Shown one piece after another: positions 9,833-20,900 of a DNA stretch of 64,000 bases. Origin of the DNA: Selaginella moellendorffii (Eukaryota; Streptophyta; Lycopodiopsida; Selaginellales; Selaginellaceae); the NCBI RefSeq assembly GCF_000143415.4, contig NW_003314390.1:210973-274972 (forward strand), in the 5' to 3' direction. The notes below the pieces were generated by a model, which did not search any database, was not told where the DNA came from, and worked only from the letters and a program-made list of their open reading frames with translations. The stretch's first letter is position 1; the number at the start of each line of letters is the position of its first letter. The translations under genes and the position numbers were made by a program.

Positions 9833-12800
9833 CCTGAAGTTGGGCAATCTAGTGGTGTTCACGATAGGGAACTTGAGGAACAGTCTGGAGCTGAAAGAGT
9901 TGCAGACTTTCCTGACAACGTGGTGGACAAGCGCTTCCAAGAGACTGTTATGCGGACAAGGGAAAAAGCAGTTCACCAAACACTTGAGGCGCTCAAGTGG
10001 CCAGGCCCTTGTGACTTGATCAGAGAAATCCCCCTTTGCCGTTTGCAGCAGACGAACCTTGTCCACACAGCATCCAAGTATGTCAACCCGGATATATACA
10101 GCTTGTTCAAACAGAATGGCTTGCAACAAATATCGGTATGTTTTTAGTCTCATTTTGCAAGCCAGGAACAATGGAGATCATTACTGTCACACCCGAGATT
10201 GTGAATAGCTGGGATCCTATTTAGAGGAGGAAGTCCCTAGAATTTGATGACATGCTTATTAGACATCCTGAGACTCGACAGCTTGCGGGGACAATGTTCC
10301 AAATTATTGATGGTAACCACCGATATGGAGCTTAGATGAAGTGTATCGACGATCATTTTCGCGATGATCCCGTCTACCATATCAACGTTCCAGTCGGCCA
10401 TGTCTACGCGAGGGGACCTTTGAATGTCAACAGACTTATCTTGGCCTGCCAAAAGATCAATGCGTAAGTTTTATAATTTTACCTCTAACTCCACTTTAAC
10501 TTGTTTTGTTGTGTTTAAATGTAGGCTTGGGCAATTCGCTGTTCAAAAATAAAATCTTGTCCATAACATCGAGCAACTTCAATTTTTGGCAGATTTGAGT
10601 GAGGATGACATCGGCCAACATTATGGTGATGATCTCGCAACACTTGTTCGGCACTCACGCACTCGAAATGATGGTACAACTTGGTTCAACAACCTAATCA
10701 ATTTTATACTCGCTGTGTGGTGTAAGGTATGTCTTTCCCTTTTATTTTATAAAAGCATCTTTTAATTGTTTTGGTTTTCAGCCTTTGGTGAAGGTCAAGC
10801 AGGATGCTTACGAACTTGCATATCCGGAGAAGAGTCGGGAAGAGCTCTCAGCTGAGTTTGTACAAATTGAGCACAAAATTCAGCATGCAAAGTCCTCAAA
10901 GTTGAAGAAACTAGTATGCATTGCAAACAATCGCAGGCCGAAGGAGTGGCTAGAGATTATAGCCGAAATTTCTTCTCATGAATGTAAGTTTTTTATCACA
11001 CTTCATTTTTCTTAATTATGCATATGTTACTTTTATAGTGAACAAAACTCCAGATGACATGATTTACAATATCACAAAATCGAAGCTTCCATATAAGCAA
11101 CAGATAAAGACTCTGGAGTTCCTCAATGTCTGCTTGATGAACAAAGAGAAAGGACTGCTAGAACTATTTGAGAACATGATGAGAAGGGCTGTCTACATCA
11201 CGCAAACTATAAGTGAAGGTGAGAAGTTCTTGGCACCACACATAGGTGACGATCCAAATGGCACATTCATGTCTTTCGACACCTACATCAACATGTCATT
11301 GGAAGGGATCGAAGAGGGGTGGCTGCCAGAGAAGTCTACAAGCACAACAACTTATGATTGCCAACATGGTCAACCTTATTTCATGCGACATGTAGCTTAT
11401 AGGTATAATATGATTTCTAAGACTGTTTTTTAATATATATTATTTACAGGTATCTTCGATATAGAGGCATGCCATTTGAAGCACCAGTTTGCACTCGACT
11501 TGTTGCAAAGGGTGTAAGGGATGGAGGAATGTACCCAACAATGTTTGCAAGAGTTCCGAAGGCACGGAAGATAGAATGCCCTTGGGAGTTGGAGCTCCTA
11601 GGGAAGGAGACCTCTACACTAGATCACGAGGAAATTATCAATGCTAGCAACGATGGCAATGCAAGTGACGATGAAGACAAGGATGAAGAAGCTCCAGATC
11701 AAGTTCGTGTTCCACCACCAGACAGTCAGGAACAGGCTCCAATTCAACCATCAAACAACTAAGATCCGGATCAGGTTCTACCAATAAATAACGATGATAA
11801 AGTGGTTCACAGAATATCACGTCGACCTCGAGGTAAGCAAAAGTGAATTTTACAAACTAAAGGTGGTAATACATGTTTTTTGCAGCAATGACTGTTAGTA
11901 GTAATTTCATTCCAGCTCGACGAGATGCTTGTGAAGAGGAGTTGGAGGAACTCTCATCGACAACACGCCATATGACAGTATCATACTATTTATTACTTTT
12001 TTCATTCACTTAGCTCTTTTATAGGTCCGTCTTGTGTCCCCAATAACACAACGAGGCATTATGGGTATCTTCATTGGCTCTTACAGTAGATTATTGACAT
12101 CTTTCACGGAAGACGACATCAACATGGATATACGCCGCCAGTTCAACCGTTGGTGCCGAAAGATACAAAGGCCCGTGCTCCCAGTTGCAGACTTCATTCT
12201 CTTTGACTTTCCAGATGGTCTTTCAGATATCGATGGGAAAGTTGAGGATTGGAACTTTCTCACACCTGACCACTTGCGCGATGCAATCCTATTGTCCGAA
12301 GCACTTATGCTCGAAGCTGGCCATGTCGTCTTCATCCTACCGAACGACCCCAACTGGATGTATGAGCTTATGACATGCGCAACAGAAGTTCATTTCAAGT
12401 CATTCTCTTCCGAGTGCATCATGGATCCTATTGGCGTTGATACGAGGGGCGTCCAAGGGAAGCCTGAAAAGGTGAGTATGTATTTTATATTTTTATCTAA
12501 TTTCTAAACATTTTTATTTTCCAAGTTATGATGTGGACCTATCATGCCTTCTGCAGAAACACATATGATGGGTTTCGTGATAGCAAACGTGCAGCATGAG
12601 TTTTGCCTGGGTACGACAGTTCCACTAACATCATACCCAACCTTGTGGATGAGCAGATCCGCAACACGTTTCCAGGGTACCGATTCCGAACTCCATCGGC
12701 AATGCAAGTCTTGCTTGAGCTCTATTGCCCACCAGATGGTGTTGTGATTGATTGCACAGCAGGTAGCGGTTCTATGGTGGAGGCAGCACGTGACTCTAGT

Positions 12801-13130
12801 AGGTCGGTGTTTGCTATTGAAGAACATCATTTCTTCAAATGCCGGCTCAGAGGATTTCGTGAGTTGCCTTCAACCTCAAGAAGGTAAATTATGTTTATTA
12901 AAATTTCAATATATATTTCATTCTATTTTATAGATCACAGTCACCTGGAGTTTCTAGAATTGGAGGCTTTGGAAGTCTCCCTGACTATGCAGAAGCCATG
13001 GCTCAACATATGCAAGGTGAATCTTCCCCACAATACCAATATAGGAGGAAGTATAAAAGAAATCATTATGTTGATGATGAGGCAGAAGAAACTTAATTGC
13101 ATCCTTAAATAAAATGGAAAGCTTGTTATA

Positions 13131-13195
13131 TGTTAGATGTCAGTGAAAGTGTCAGATGTCAGTAAAATTGTCAGATGTCAGTGTCAGTGTCAGAT
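13131..13195 (+). repeat. Short gtcagatgtcagt repeats after the methyltransferase gene
   Basis: At least six tgtcag units, several as gtcagatgtcag, follow 35 bp behind the stop codon. The complementary form (ctgaca) recurs in the 14031-14122 tandem repeat. They could be subterminal transposase-binding repeats, but that is a guess. Confidence 0.6.
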
Positions 13196-13395
13196 ACCAT
13201 AATTATAGATTATCATTCTTGCTTGTCACCATCACTTTGTAGCACTTGTGTGTTGCCATCTCCTCCTTCAACATTTTGTAAACAATTGTATGTGATATGA
13301 TAGCACCTTCTAGAACAAAGTATGTTACCTACAACTAATATCATTTTATTATATTTTAGTGACAATACTATAGTATAGTAAAGTAATTCTAAATT

Positions 13396-13977
13396 TTATA
13401 TTCCACTATAGGGTGGCCTAAAAACCCCATATTTTGCAATAGCCAATGCAGTGTTTCCCAAGGGGATGTTGTTCCTCACTATGAAGCGATAGTGGGTATG
13501 TGTCTGTAACTCATTCTTGAATCTATTGTACATCCACACGTGCACATTTTCCAAACCTGCCGTTGGGCAATTTTTACAGTGCTCAAGAAAAGTTTGTAAA
13601 CCCATAGAGCCATTTGTCTTGTCCAAGAAAAAGTAGCATATTGGACACCGAATGTAATAGTATTCTATGCTTTCAAGTAGTCCTACCATGTCAGGAGCAA
13701 GATCTTGCAAAAACATGTGGCATTGCTCTTGAAGCGCTAGAGGCAATCCCTCTCTAGTAGCAAAATCTGGAATTTCACATATAGGGAGCTCTAATTTAGC
13801 TTCACTAGAGCCCTCGGCAGAAAAAGGATTGTTATGTGGAGGTGAAGGTGGAATGTTAGTAGAACTTGGGGATGGAGGTGGAGATTGATATGAAATGCTG
13901 GGGGGCCAAGTACGATTAGCAATGGGTCCCCTTTGAGCCATTTCAATATAAACTTCTAAAGAGCTCAAGGAGAACAC
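13396..13977 (-). CDS. Transposon outer ORF, zinc-finger-like protein of 193 aa
   Basis: Intact 193-codon frame on the minus strand that converges on the ParB-methyltransferase gene. Residues about 20-60 are Pro/Ser-rich (SPPPSPSSTNIPPSPP). The middle contains CPIC, then His-Cys 18 residues later and another Cys (EHCKNC), a possible zinc-binding C-x2-C...HC unit like that in the ORF at 4033-4485. A Met at about residue 13 (MAQRGP) is an alternative start. No named family recognised. Its mirror-image placement to the left ORF suggests both belong to the element; whether they are paralogues needs a sensitive alignment. Confidence 0.6.
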   Translation of the reverse strand: MFSLSSLEVYIEMAQRGPIANRTWPPSISYQSPPPSPSSTNIPPSPPHNNPFSAEGSSEAKLELPICEIPDFATREGLPLALQEQCHMFLQDLAPDMVGLLESIEYYYIRCPICYFFLDKTNGSMGLQTFLEHCKNCPTAGLENVHVWMYNRFKNELQTHTHYRFIVRNNIPLGNTALAIAKYGVFRPPYSGI

Positions 13978-14030
13978 AAAACCTACAATGACTATAACTT
14001 TTCTAGATATTTTATATACTAAGTTTTAGT

Positions 14031-14122
14031 CTTGGGAATGAGGTTTATTTATTATGACACTGACAATACTTAGATTCTTGGGAATGAGGTTTATTTATTA
14101 TGACACTGACAATACTCAGATT
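14031..14122. repeat. Perfectly phased 46-bp tandem duplication
   Basis: cttgggaatgaggtttattt... at 14031-14076 is repeated at 14077-14122 with one base different (tagatt/cagatt). A third partial start, cttggaaatggggc, follows at about 14138. Confidence 0.9.
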
Positions 14123-14600
14123 CTTTAAATGTCAGTCTTGGAAATGGGGCTTCATAATCATAGCTTTCTTGTAAACATAAGAGCTTCTAGAATTTTAGAT
14201 TATCGTGTATACACATGCTCTATCATTATGATGAATCTTACTTTGCTACACATATATTCTTTTCTACACATGCCAAATGTCTAGGGAAATAAATTGCAAG
14301 GAAATATAGACCATATTATAGTGGTAGAGCACGTTGGCACGCTACCATTCTCTCATGTGAGATTGCTTTTTAGTCTTGGAAATGTAGATAAAGTTGATTC
14401 TTTGATGTGATATTACTTTTGAGTCTTTCGAAAGATTTTGATTTCTTTTATCATTATTTACAAACAATTCCCAAAATTTTTTAATGAGGATTCACTGCAA
14501 AATATACCTTGGTCTTATCATATGAGAGGATTGCGATATAGGCAAGCAATAGAGTTTTTAATATGAATTAATATGTAAATTACAAATGTCATGGAAAGTT

Positions 14601-14915
14601 TTATGGAGTAGATTTCTTGGTGCTTTCCGTTGTGCTATTCATTTCTTCATTTCTCTTACTCTGGACTGTTGTTTCAGAAGTAATAGGAGCATTTTTATCA
14701 ATCGTGATAGTGGTCTCCACATTCCCAGATGGGTAATAAGGACCAGGAGTGTAATATGGAGATTGTGGTAGTGAAACAAAATTAACATTCTCACATTCCT
14801 TTGTACTACAACTCTTACTCACAGATCTTGTATTTTCCTTGCTTCCCATCTTCTCAAGAACCCTAAAAAATCTTTCAAATGAAGGAATAGTATCTACAGC
14901 TGTAAAAGTATTCAA
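14601..14915 (-). CDS. Unrecognised ORF inside the transposon, possibly one exon
   Basis: Open frame of 104 codons with a tyrosine/proline patch (SPYYTPGPYYPSG) and Ser/Thr-rich ends. On the minus strand it is preceded by a possible acceptor (tttacag before position 14900), so it may be an internal exon. No family recognised and it may be non-coding. Confidence 0.3.
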   Translation of the reverse strand: MNTFTAVDTIPSFERFFRVLEKMGSKENTRSVSKSCSTKECENVNFVSLPQSPYYTPGPYYPSGNVETTITIDKNAPITSETTVQSKRNEEMNSTTESTKKSTP

Positions 14916-15159
14916 AATATTAAGTAGTCAAATCAAATATGACAGCTGTAACAGTTGTCATAATAAAATAATATAGTTTTATAAAAGATAGGTTCTCATG
15001 AACTTTGTCTTTTTTAAACAATTCAATCTTATAGAAACTTTTAACTTAGATATTTACGTATTTTAATATTTTAAAGTTTGCTAGAACCTTCATTTGTTCA
15101 ATTTAGATCTCCTTTGTAATATTTCTTATTGACTATGTTGACTTGAGTTGACTTGTGTT

Positions 15160-15191
15160 AAATTGAGCTCAACTCAACTTTGGACCATCCC
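15160..15191 (-). repeat. Right terminal inverted repeat of the composite transposon
   Basis: Read on the minus strand it begins gggatggtccaaagttgagt and continues through gagttgagctcaattt, followed outward by the cgccacata repeat (15192-15200). It lies only about 220 bp upstream of the CR-type gene that starts at 15417. Confidence 0.65.
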
Positions 15192-15416
15192 CGCCACATA
15201 TTATGATGAGTCATGCTTGTTAAATTTGAAACTTGCAACCATAAAGTGCAATGGTCTTTCTAGATTCCTGGCTTAGCCACACTGCTTGGATCCCCTTGCC
15301 ACAATGTTTCAACTACTTTTAACAAGTTTGTTTCCTTTTGAATCTTAGGTTTACTAAAATGTTTAAAGCTGCCACTTAGGGCAAAAACCCTAGCTGCCAG
15401 TAGGACAGCGTAGCTT

Positions 15417-17911
15417 ATGGAGGTGGATGGGGAAATCCGGGAAGTTGAACGGCAGATTAAAGTGGTTGAGCGCCAAATTATCGCGGTTGAGGGGCAACTC
15501 GAGCAACCAAATGATCCCGAGAAGGAGAAGCGGCTGTTCGAAAAGGAGAAGCAGCTGCGCAAGGAGAAAAAGCAGCTGCGCAAGGAGAAAGAGCAGCTGC
15601 GCGACAAGGAGCTCCTCTCATTGAGGTCCAAGAGGAAGTCCCAGGGTAAGCTGCTACTTCCTTTGTTGGATGTTTCCTTTGCCCTGCACTTGTCTCACTT
15701 GTCCATTGGCTATGGCGGATCGTTTGATTGCTGCCTGTGGCACTGTGGTTTCTTGAACGGCACCTTGTTGTGGTTGGCTGTTTTGTGTACACAGATTGTT
15801 ATTCTTTACTGCGCTGCCTGCATGCGTTGTAACCAGTTTCTTGGTTTTTCTTACAAAAACAGACGTTCATGTTCACAAGCGGCTTCGTCCTAGCGTGCCT
15901 TTCCTGGTACCGAGAAATTTTTCACATGCGCTTCCTTTCAAGGGGAGAGACACAGAAATGGCTACGGTTGCAGAGCATGTGGATAAGTATTACAACTCCA
16001 TTTGCTTTGCAAGTGGGGTTATCCAGCGTGCTAGCATGCTGTTTGTATTATTTGAAGGCCTTAGTGGAGTCGGAAAAACTAGATGCTTGATGGAGATTCA
16101 CAGGAATGTGGAGGGCTATTTACGAAGTGCAAAGCTCAAGGAACTGTATCTGGCTAAGGCGGTCACCCAACTCTTCATCAGCTTCAATTGCACAGCTGTG
16201 GCAGACAGGAAGCCGCATTACGTCACTCCCTTCTTTGCAAAGGCCGTGAAAGACAAGGGTGGAAGAGCAGCAGGCTACATGTTTATGAGGGCATGTTTAC
16301 TAGCGGGGGGTATCTATGGTCAGTCTTTCGTGGAACTGGATGATCGAACTCAACAATGGATACTGTATGGCAAAGAGCCCATGACCGTATTGGCGAATAA
16401 CATCAGGGTGGCACTTGGGTTGCAGCCGTGCCAGCGGATTTTCGTGTACCTCTTGATGGATGACCTGCACGCCGTAACTGAAGGCACGCCGTAACTGAAG
16501 GCTCATTCGTGCATGGAATGTGGGATTACCTTAGCACCTTCATGTCCACTGACTTTCGACCGGCTCCATATCAAACTTGCCAAATGGTGATACTACCGGT
16601 TGCTGCTGCCACTTTGGTGCCATCCTGTGGATGCTTTGGCCTGTCAGACTGGCTGGCCTGCCAGATCAAACTAGAGCCCCTCAGCGAGGTCTCAGCAATA
16701 GATGTTCTGAAGGAGGCAATACAGACTAGTCGGCTCACTGAATGCCTGCCAGTCATCCGCAACGTTATACGTGATGTGAGCTACCTGCCCCGGCTCTTGC
16801 AGTATATATATGAAGCTTGGAAGCTAAGACCCGAATTGGATAGCGCAGACTTGCGTGATCTTGAGGGTCACTTACGCAGATGTTTGGAGTTGAAGCTGAG
16901 CATGTGGACGCACGAGATCCTGGCAATAAGCAATACCGATGCAGTGAGACGAATGGTGAGGTTGTGCTTGACAGGCGACGCCGCAGACATGGGGTTTATG
17001 GAGACAAAGGAGTGCACGTATGGCTACGTCACCTGGAAGCGGTGTGGAAGCAGCGGATATACGTTCCATTAGCCAAGCTTGTTGCTGGTGGGGCTTGCCA
17101 AGGAACTGAGGGTGCATCGATATCTCACTCTTTCGGATATTAGCGCGTTGACGAGTGATAACTTTGAGCTGCCTCTTTTGGACATGATTCACGCGCGAAT
17201 GAGGCTTCATGCAGGAAGTGAATGCCTTCTTTCAGATCTCTTCCGCAGGGCATGTGGCTCGAATAAGGCAATGACAGCGAAGATGCAGATCGCATCTAAG
17301 ATCGTTTTTGGGGACGAAGCTGCACAGTTTTACGTGCTGAACAGGAGTAAAAACGGCTTCGAGCACTCGGGTGATGAAGGCATGGTGCTCCAATGTGGTA
17401 CTGACTTTCAGCGTCCATTTGGCAACAGTGAACAATCTGTGATTACAAAAACGCACACGAACTCTCTGGGCATTGACATGAGGGTGTTTGCAAGACATGG
17501 AGGCACGCTTTTGCGACATGATGGGGCTGATTTTGTTTCTTTTGCAGACAGCGAAATTGAAATATGGGCCCAGGCGAAAGGCAGGACATCCCCTCTAGGC
17601 TGGAGCCAAGTAATTGAGTGCATTAAAGTGTGCTTCCAAGAATGTTTCAACCTCGAACCAGGTGTGAAGAAGTTCTGTGTGGTCTTTAGTCTGCACGGTT
17701 TCACATTCGAGAAAGTGGATCTCTATACACTTTTCAAGGTAAGCCAGGCTTCATTTCTGTTATGAAACTAACTATTGACCTTCAGGAGGAGGGGATCAGA
17801 ATGGGAGACACAGCCAAGTTCAGCAAGATGTATGAACACACTCTCCTCGTTGATCAAACTGGCTTGAATGTTTTCATGCCGGATGTCATGCAGCGACACT
17901 ATAATTATTAA
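15417..17911 (+). pseudogene. Crinkler/RHS-type (CR) P-loop NTPase-nuclease gene, frame-disrupted
   Basis: Exon 1 (15417-15645) encodes a charged coiled coil (ERQIK, repeated KEKQLRKEK units). Exon 2 starts near 15863 and reads into PFKGRDTEM, then a Walker A loop (LFEGLSGVGKTR, about 16042-16080) and a hydrophobic strand ending in LLMDDLH (Walker B-like, about 16450-16470). The C-terminal part has ADFVSFADSEIEIWAQAKGR (17527-17586), which fits the D...(E/Q)xK core of restriction-endonuclease-like nucleases. A last exon starts at 17786 and ends VFMPDVMQRH before the stop at 17909. This NTPase-then-nuclease order is that of CR (Crinkler-RHS) effectors known in oomycetes, fungi and early plants. 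A 17-bp tandem duplication (16467-16500) breaks the frame, a TAG lies at 17070, and a frame change is likely near 17000-17080. Called a recently broken gene. Confidence 0.7.
16467..16500 (+). repeat. 17-bp tandem duplication inside the CR gene
   Basis: gcacgccgtaactgaag at 16467-16483 is repeated exactly at 16484-16500. Seventeen is not a multiple of three, so the duplication shifts the frame just after the Walker B-like strand and brings a TAA into frame. The two copies being identical suggests the event is recent. Confidence 0.95.
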
Positions 17912-20900
17912 GACTACAAGGAAAACAGAAGGGTTAAGGGAATCTTGTGATTTAGAGTATGGGTTCACATTAACATAAATTCTCATGACCTAACAGTATG
18001 AGGTGAGACTCTTTAATATTTTAGAAACTTTTTCAGATGTATCAAATATCATGTTATATTTCTAACATTTAATATCAACATTCGCAAAATGTAAATGAAT
18101 ACCTAAGACTTGATCACGAATATTATATCTTTGGATATCCATATGGCACTAACATTCTTCTTCAATCACCTTTAAAATTCAATTTAATGCCAAAATACTA
18201 ACAAGAAAAATGACATGAAAATCAATTAATTTTCATATTTTACACATCTTTGATCTCTGAAGGGAAAGTTGTGTTATTTCATCAATCTTTCACAATTGTT
18301 AAAGTCTTCTTCAGTGTCAGGGGACTCTTTCTTGAGTTTGTTGAGTCTTAAGTATTAGGAATTTTTCTTAAGTATCAAGAAATTTTTATGATTGTTGAAA
18401 CTTTTGTGTCTTCATTCCGAATTTAGTTGCTTTAATTTTATAAAAGAATTATGGAATGATGAAGAAGTAAATGTTTTATTGTGTATATCATCCTAAGCAA
18501 AGCAAAAGGAGAAACTTTAGGTGATATGAAGTTATGCTTAAGCTTAAGCATTCAAAAAAAAAGACTCAAAACCACTGAGCATAGGATGAGTTTGAAATTA
18601 GAGTTTGGCATACATTGCTAAAAAACTCAAATTCAAATTGTTTTGCCATCAATTTTTTAAAAAAATTCTAAAAGAAAAAGGAATGGAGTTTGTTTGATGT
18701 GGAAAACACAATTAACTATTCTAGAATTCTTTCCTTTTGAGAAAATTCTCACTTAGATTTTTAAAAGACACATTGTTTAACAGTATGTCACAATTTTTCT
18801 AGGCATACATAAGCAGGAAAATTAAGCACTTGTAACTCTTGTCTTTGACTCCAGATTAAAGAGAGCTAAATTCAATATTAAATTAGAGAATTATTTACCT
18901 AAATCTTATGAAGCTTTGATAGAGGCAAAATCACAATTAAAACATTGTGATGTTTCAAGACTTTGATCTAAGTTCTTTTAGCTTAGATTACTACTCAGAC
19001 ATAGTTTAAGAGTAGATTTATCCTGAGTTTAAGTCTCTTATGCATATTGTAAGAGCCTATGAGACTCGAACAAGATTCATAAGTCAAAAATTCAGAAATA
19101 GTTATTACAAACTACTCTAACCATTTGAATCGCTTTATATATAGTACACCTAAGTGAATTAATTAAAACTCAAAAATTTGTCATACAAGTTTGAGTAAAG
19201 TCTTCCACAAATTAACTATCACATATTTAAAAAGCTATCTAATGTTATTCCACAAGTAAATTGATCTAGAATAGGCTATCATATGTTAGACAATTTGACC
19301 CTTCTATTGATTCTATAAGGCAATTTCACAAATTGGTCTCCATGCCCCATTCAAAGTAGTCCTTAGTATTAATCCAGTTTATCTAAAATTTGCCAAGAGC
19401 AATAAGCTATTTTTTCTAATTTTACAGTTGTAAGGGAAAGGTTAGTTATAAGCCAGAGGGTAAGACCTATTGTGAAGTAGATAAGTTACTCTAGAATTGA
19501 TTATCAGGTGTCAGAGACTTTGCATTGAATTAATCTTAATTACACTAGACACGGCCAAAAAAGGACAGTCTTTCTGTGCACCTAGGTGGAGAGATTGAGA
19601 ATTAATGACCCTTCACTATCTTGATAGAAGTTAAATGGGGGAATTGATGTAGACAAAATAAGAATATTTACTAACGATCCACCACACATATCAAAAGATA
19701 TATTTTGCTTATAGATCTAGATAAAAGTTGGTTGATCCCCACTCTATATGACTAGACAAAAGTATAAAAAAGAAAAAACTAAATTATCTTATATATCTAA
19801 CTAGGCTAATGAATGATAGATTTAACAAAATATTTAAACAGTTTGATGAATTATCAAATGAAACACTTGACAATATTCTGCTCAAGGTATATAGAAGTCT
19901 AACCTTTGGTACCTTTACTATTGTTAAAAAAGGTGTGATAATACAAATAAATTACTTTGTAAGTACATAGAATAAGCAATACTTATATCTGTAGAGTTAC
20001 TTATACAAAAAGAAAATAGTACTAGGATTCTTTCTAGATAGAGAGATAATCTGCTTATCCGAGCTAGATACAAATTCTAAGTATTATAACATACAAAGGA
20101 TTTATCAAATTTTGCTTACTATACAATTGCTAAAATTCTATGCAATCTCAGGCAAAAAAGCTATTATGGGAACTTTAATGGTTCACAATAAAGTTTGGAT
20201 ACCCATATGTAAAAATACACTTGCTGATAATTGAGCTAATAGACATTGAATCAATTCTAAATACGGATTGATAGGTAACAAAATTTTATAAAGTAAAAAT
20301 CTCTTAAGGTGGACCACATTTGAGCAAGACAAATATATTGTGAAAGATAACATTTGTTACTCAAGAAATTTTAGGGACTTTTATATAAGAAATGTTTTAT
20401 ACATTTGGCCTTTAAAGGAAAAACCATCTCCATTTCAAAATTAATTAGGAAGTTAGATTTTTGCTTCTAAAAGTGACTAATAAATCAATTTACAAAAGGA
20501 ATACATTACATACCAAAACATTATACCATTCACTCCATAAATGAAGCATAATAACTAAGCTTGCCATAGTAGCAATGCCAACAGACCTTGAAATATATAG
20601 GCATAAATCAATAATTGATCTTACCTATAAAGTTTTAGAGGGTATAGTCCTTATGCATAAAATTATCATTATTTATACAAAGCTAAATAAAAGTTTGAAA
20701 GAAAGTAAACTGAAAACATATTAGGTACACCTCAACAAAGAGGAGACCAAAAATCTCAATATGACTTTGACGGTCATCTAGAATATGTGAATCCATATGC
20801 TACTCCTTTTTGGCAGTATCGGCATATAGAAAGTACCTCTACTTTAGCTAAGAGTAGTGGAATACAAAATAATTGGAATGATTTCTCACAAAAAGAAGAA

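Larger units (their letters stand above)
9115..13096 (+). pseudogene. ParB-like / beta-class DNA methyltransferase fusion gene, decayed
   Basis: A gene of at least eleven exons can be read. Exon 1 is ATG CCA CTA AGG (9115-9126) before gtaagt; exon 2 starts at 9524 in phase and encodes a basic stretch and a long proline-rich segment. Further exons: 10162-10463, 10525-10726, 10782-10983, 11039-11402, 11450-11832, 11886-11977, 12025-12471, 12557-12883, 12934-13096, nearly all in phase with GT/AG borders. The second coding region holds a ParB/Srx-type motif (IIDGNHRYGA, 10300-10332). The last part holds a methyltransferase pattern: LFDFPDG in place of motif IV (DPPY-like), VVFILPN, then VIDCTAGSGSM (motif I) followed by FAIEEH; the IV-before-I order is that of beta-class N6A/N4C enzymes. 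In-frame stops lie at 10222, 10333, 10550, 11760 and 12597. The 10136-10161 gap is too short for a normal intron. The function once served is inferred to be DNA binding plus base methylation. Confidence 0.75.
3495..15200. mobile_element. 11.7-kb composite Mutator-like transposon with ParB-methyltransferase cargo
   Basis: A perfect 9-bp direct repeat, cgccacata, lies at 3495-3503 and 15192-15200. Directly inside each copy the sequence starts with GGG (left ggg at 3504; right ccc ending at 15191). Both ends contain the same inverted block gagttgagctcaattt (left 3537-3552; right complement at 15160-15175). A 9-bp target duplication and a SWIM-zinc-finger transposase with a DDE-type D...CxxH block are the known pattern of Mutator-like elements. 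Inside are four or five coding units: an outer zinc-finger-like ORF (4033-4485 +), the transposase (4577-7917 -), the ParB-methyltransferase gene (9115-13096 +), a second outer zinc-finger-like ORF (13396-13977 -) and a possible exon (14601-14915 -). The termini are diverged and the genes are decayed, so the copy is probably dead. Confidence 0.72.

Noticed and set aside
9115-13096. Alternative genetic code or stop-codon readthrough to explain in-frame TAG/TAA/TGA
   Set aside because: All three stop codons occur within frames here while host genes nearby use them normally as terminators.
3495-15200. Giant-virus (NCLDV) insertion as the source of the methyltransferase gene
   Set aside because: Lycophyte and moss genomes can hold such inserts, but this gene has many introns, lies beside a transposase, and is bracketed by a target duplication and inverted ends. 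No viral hallmark gene is seen.
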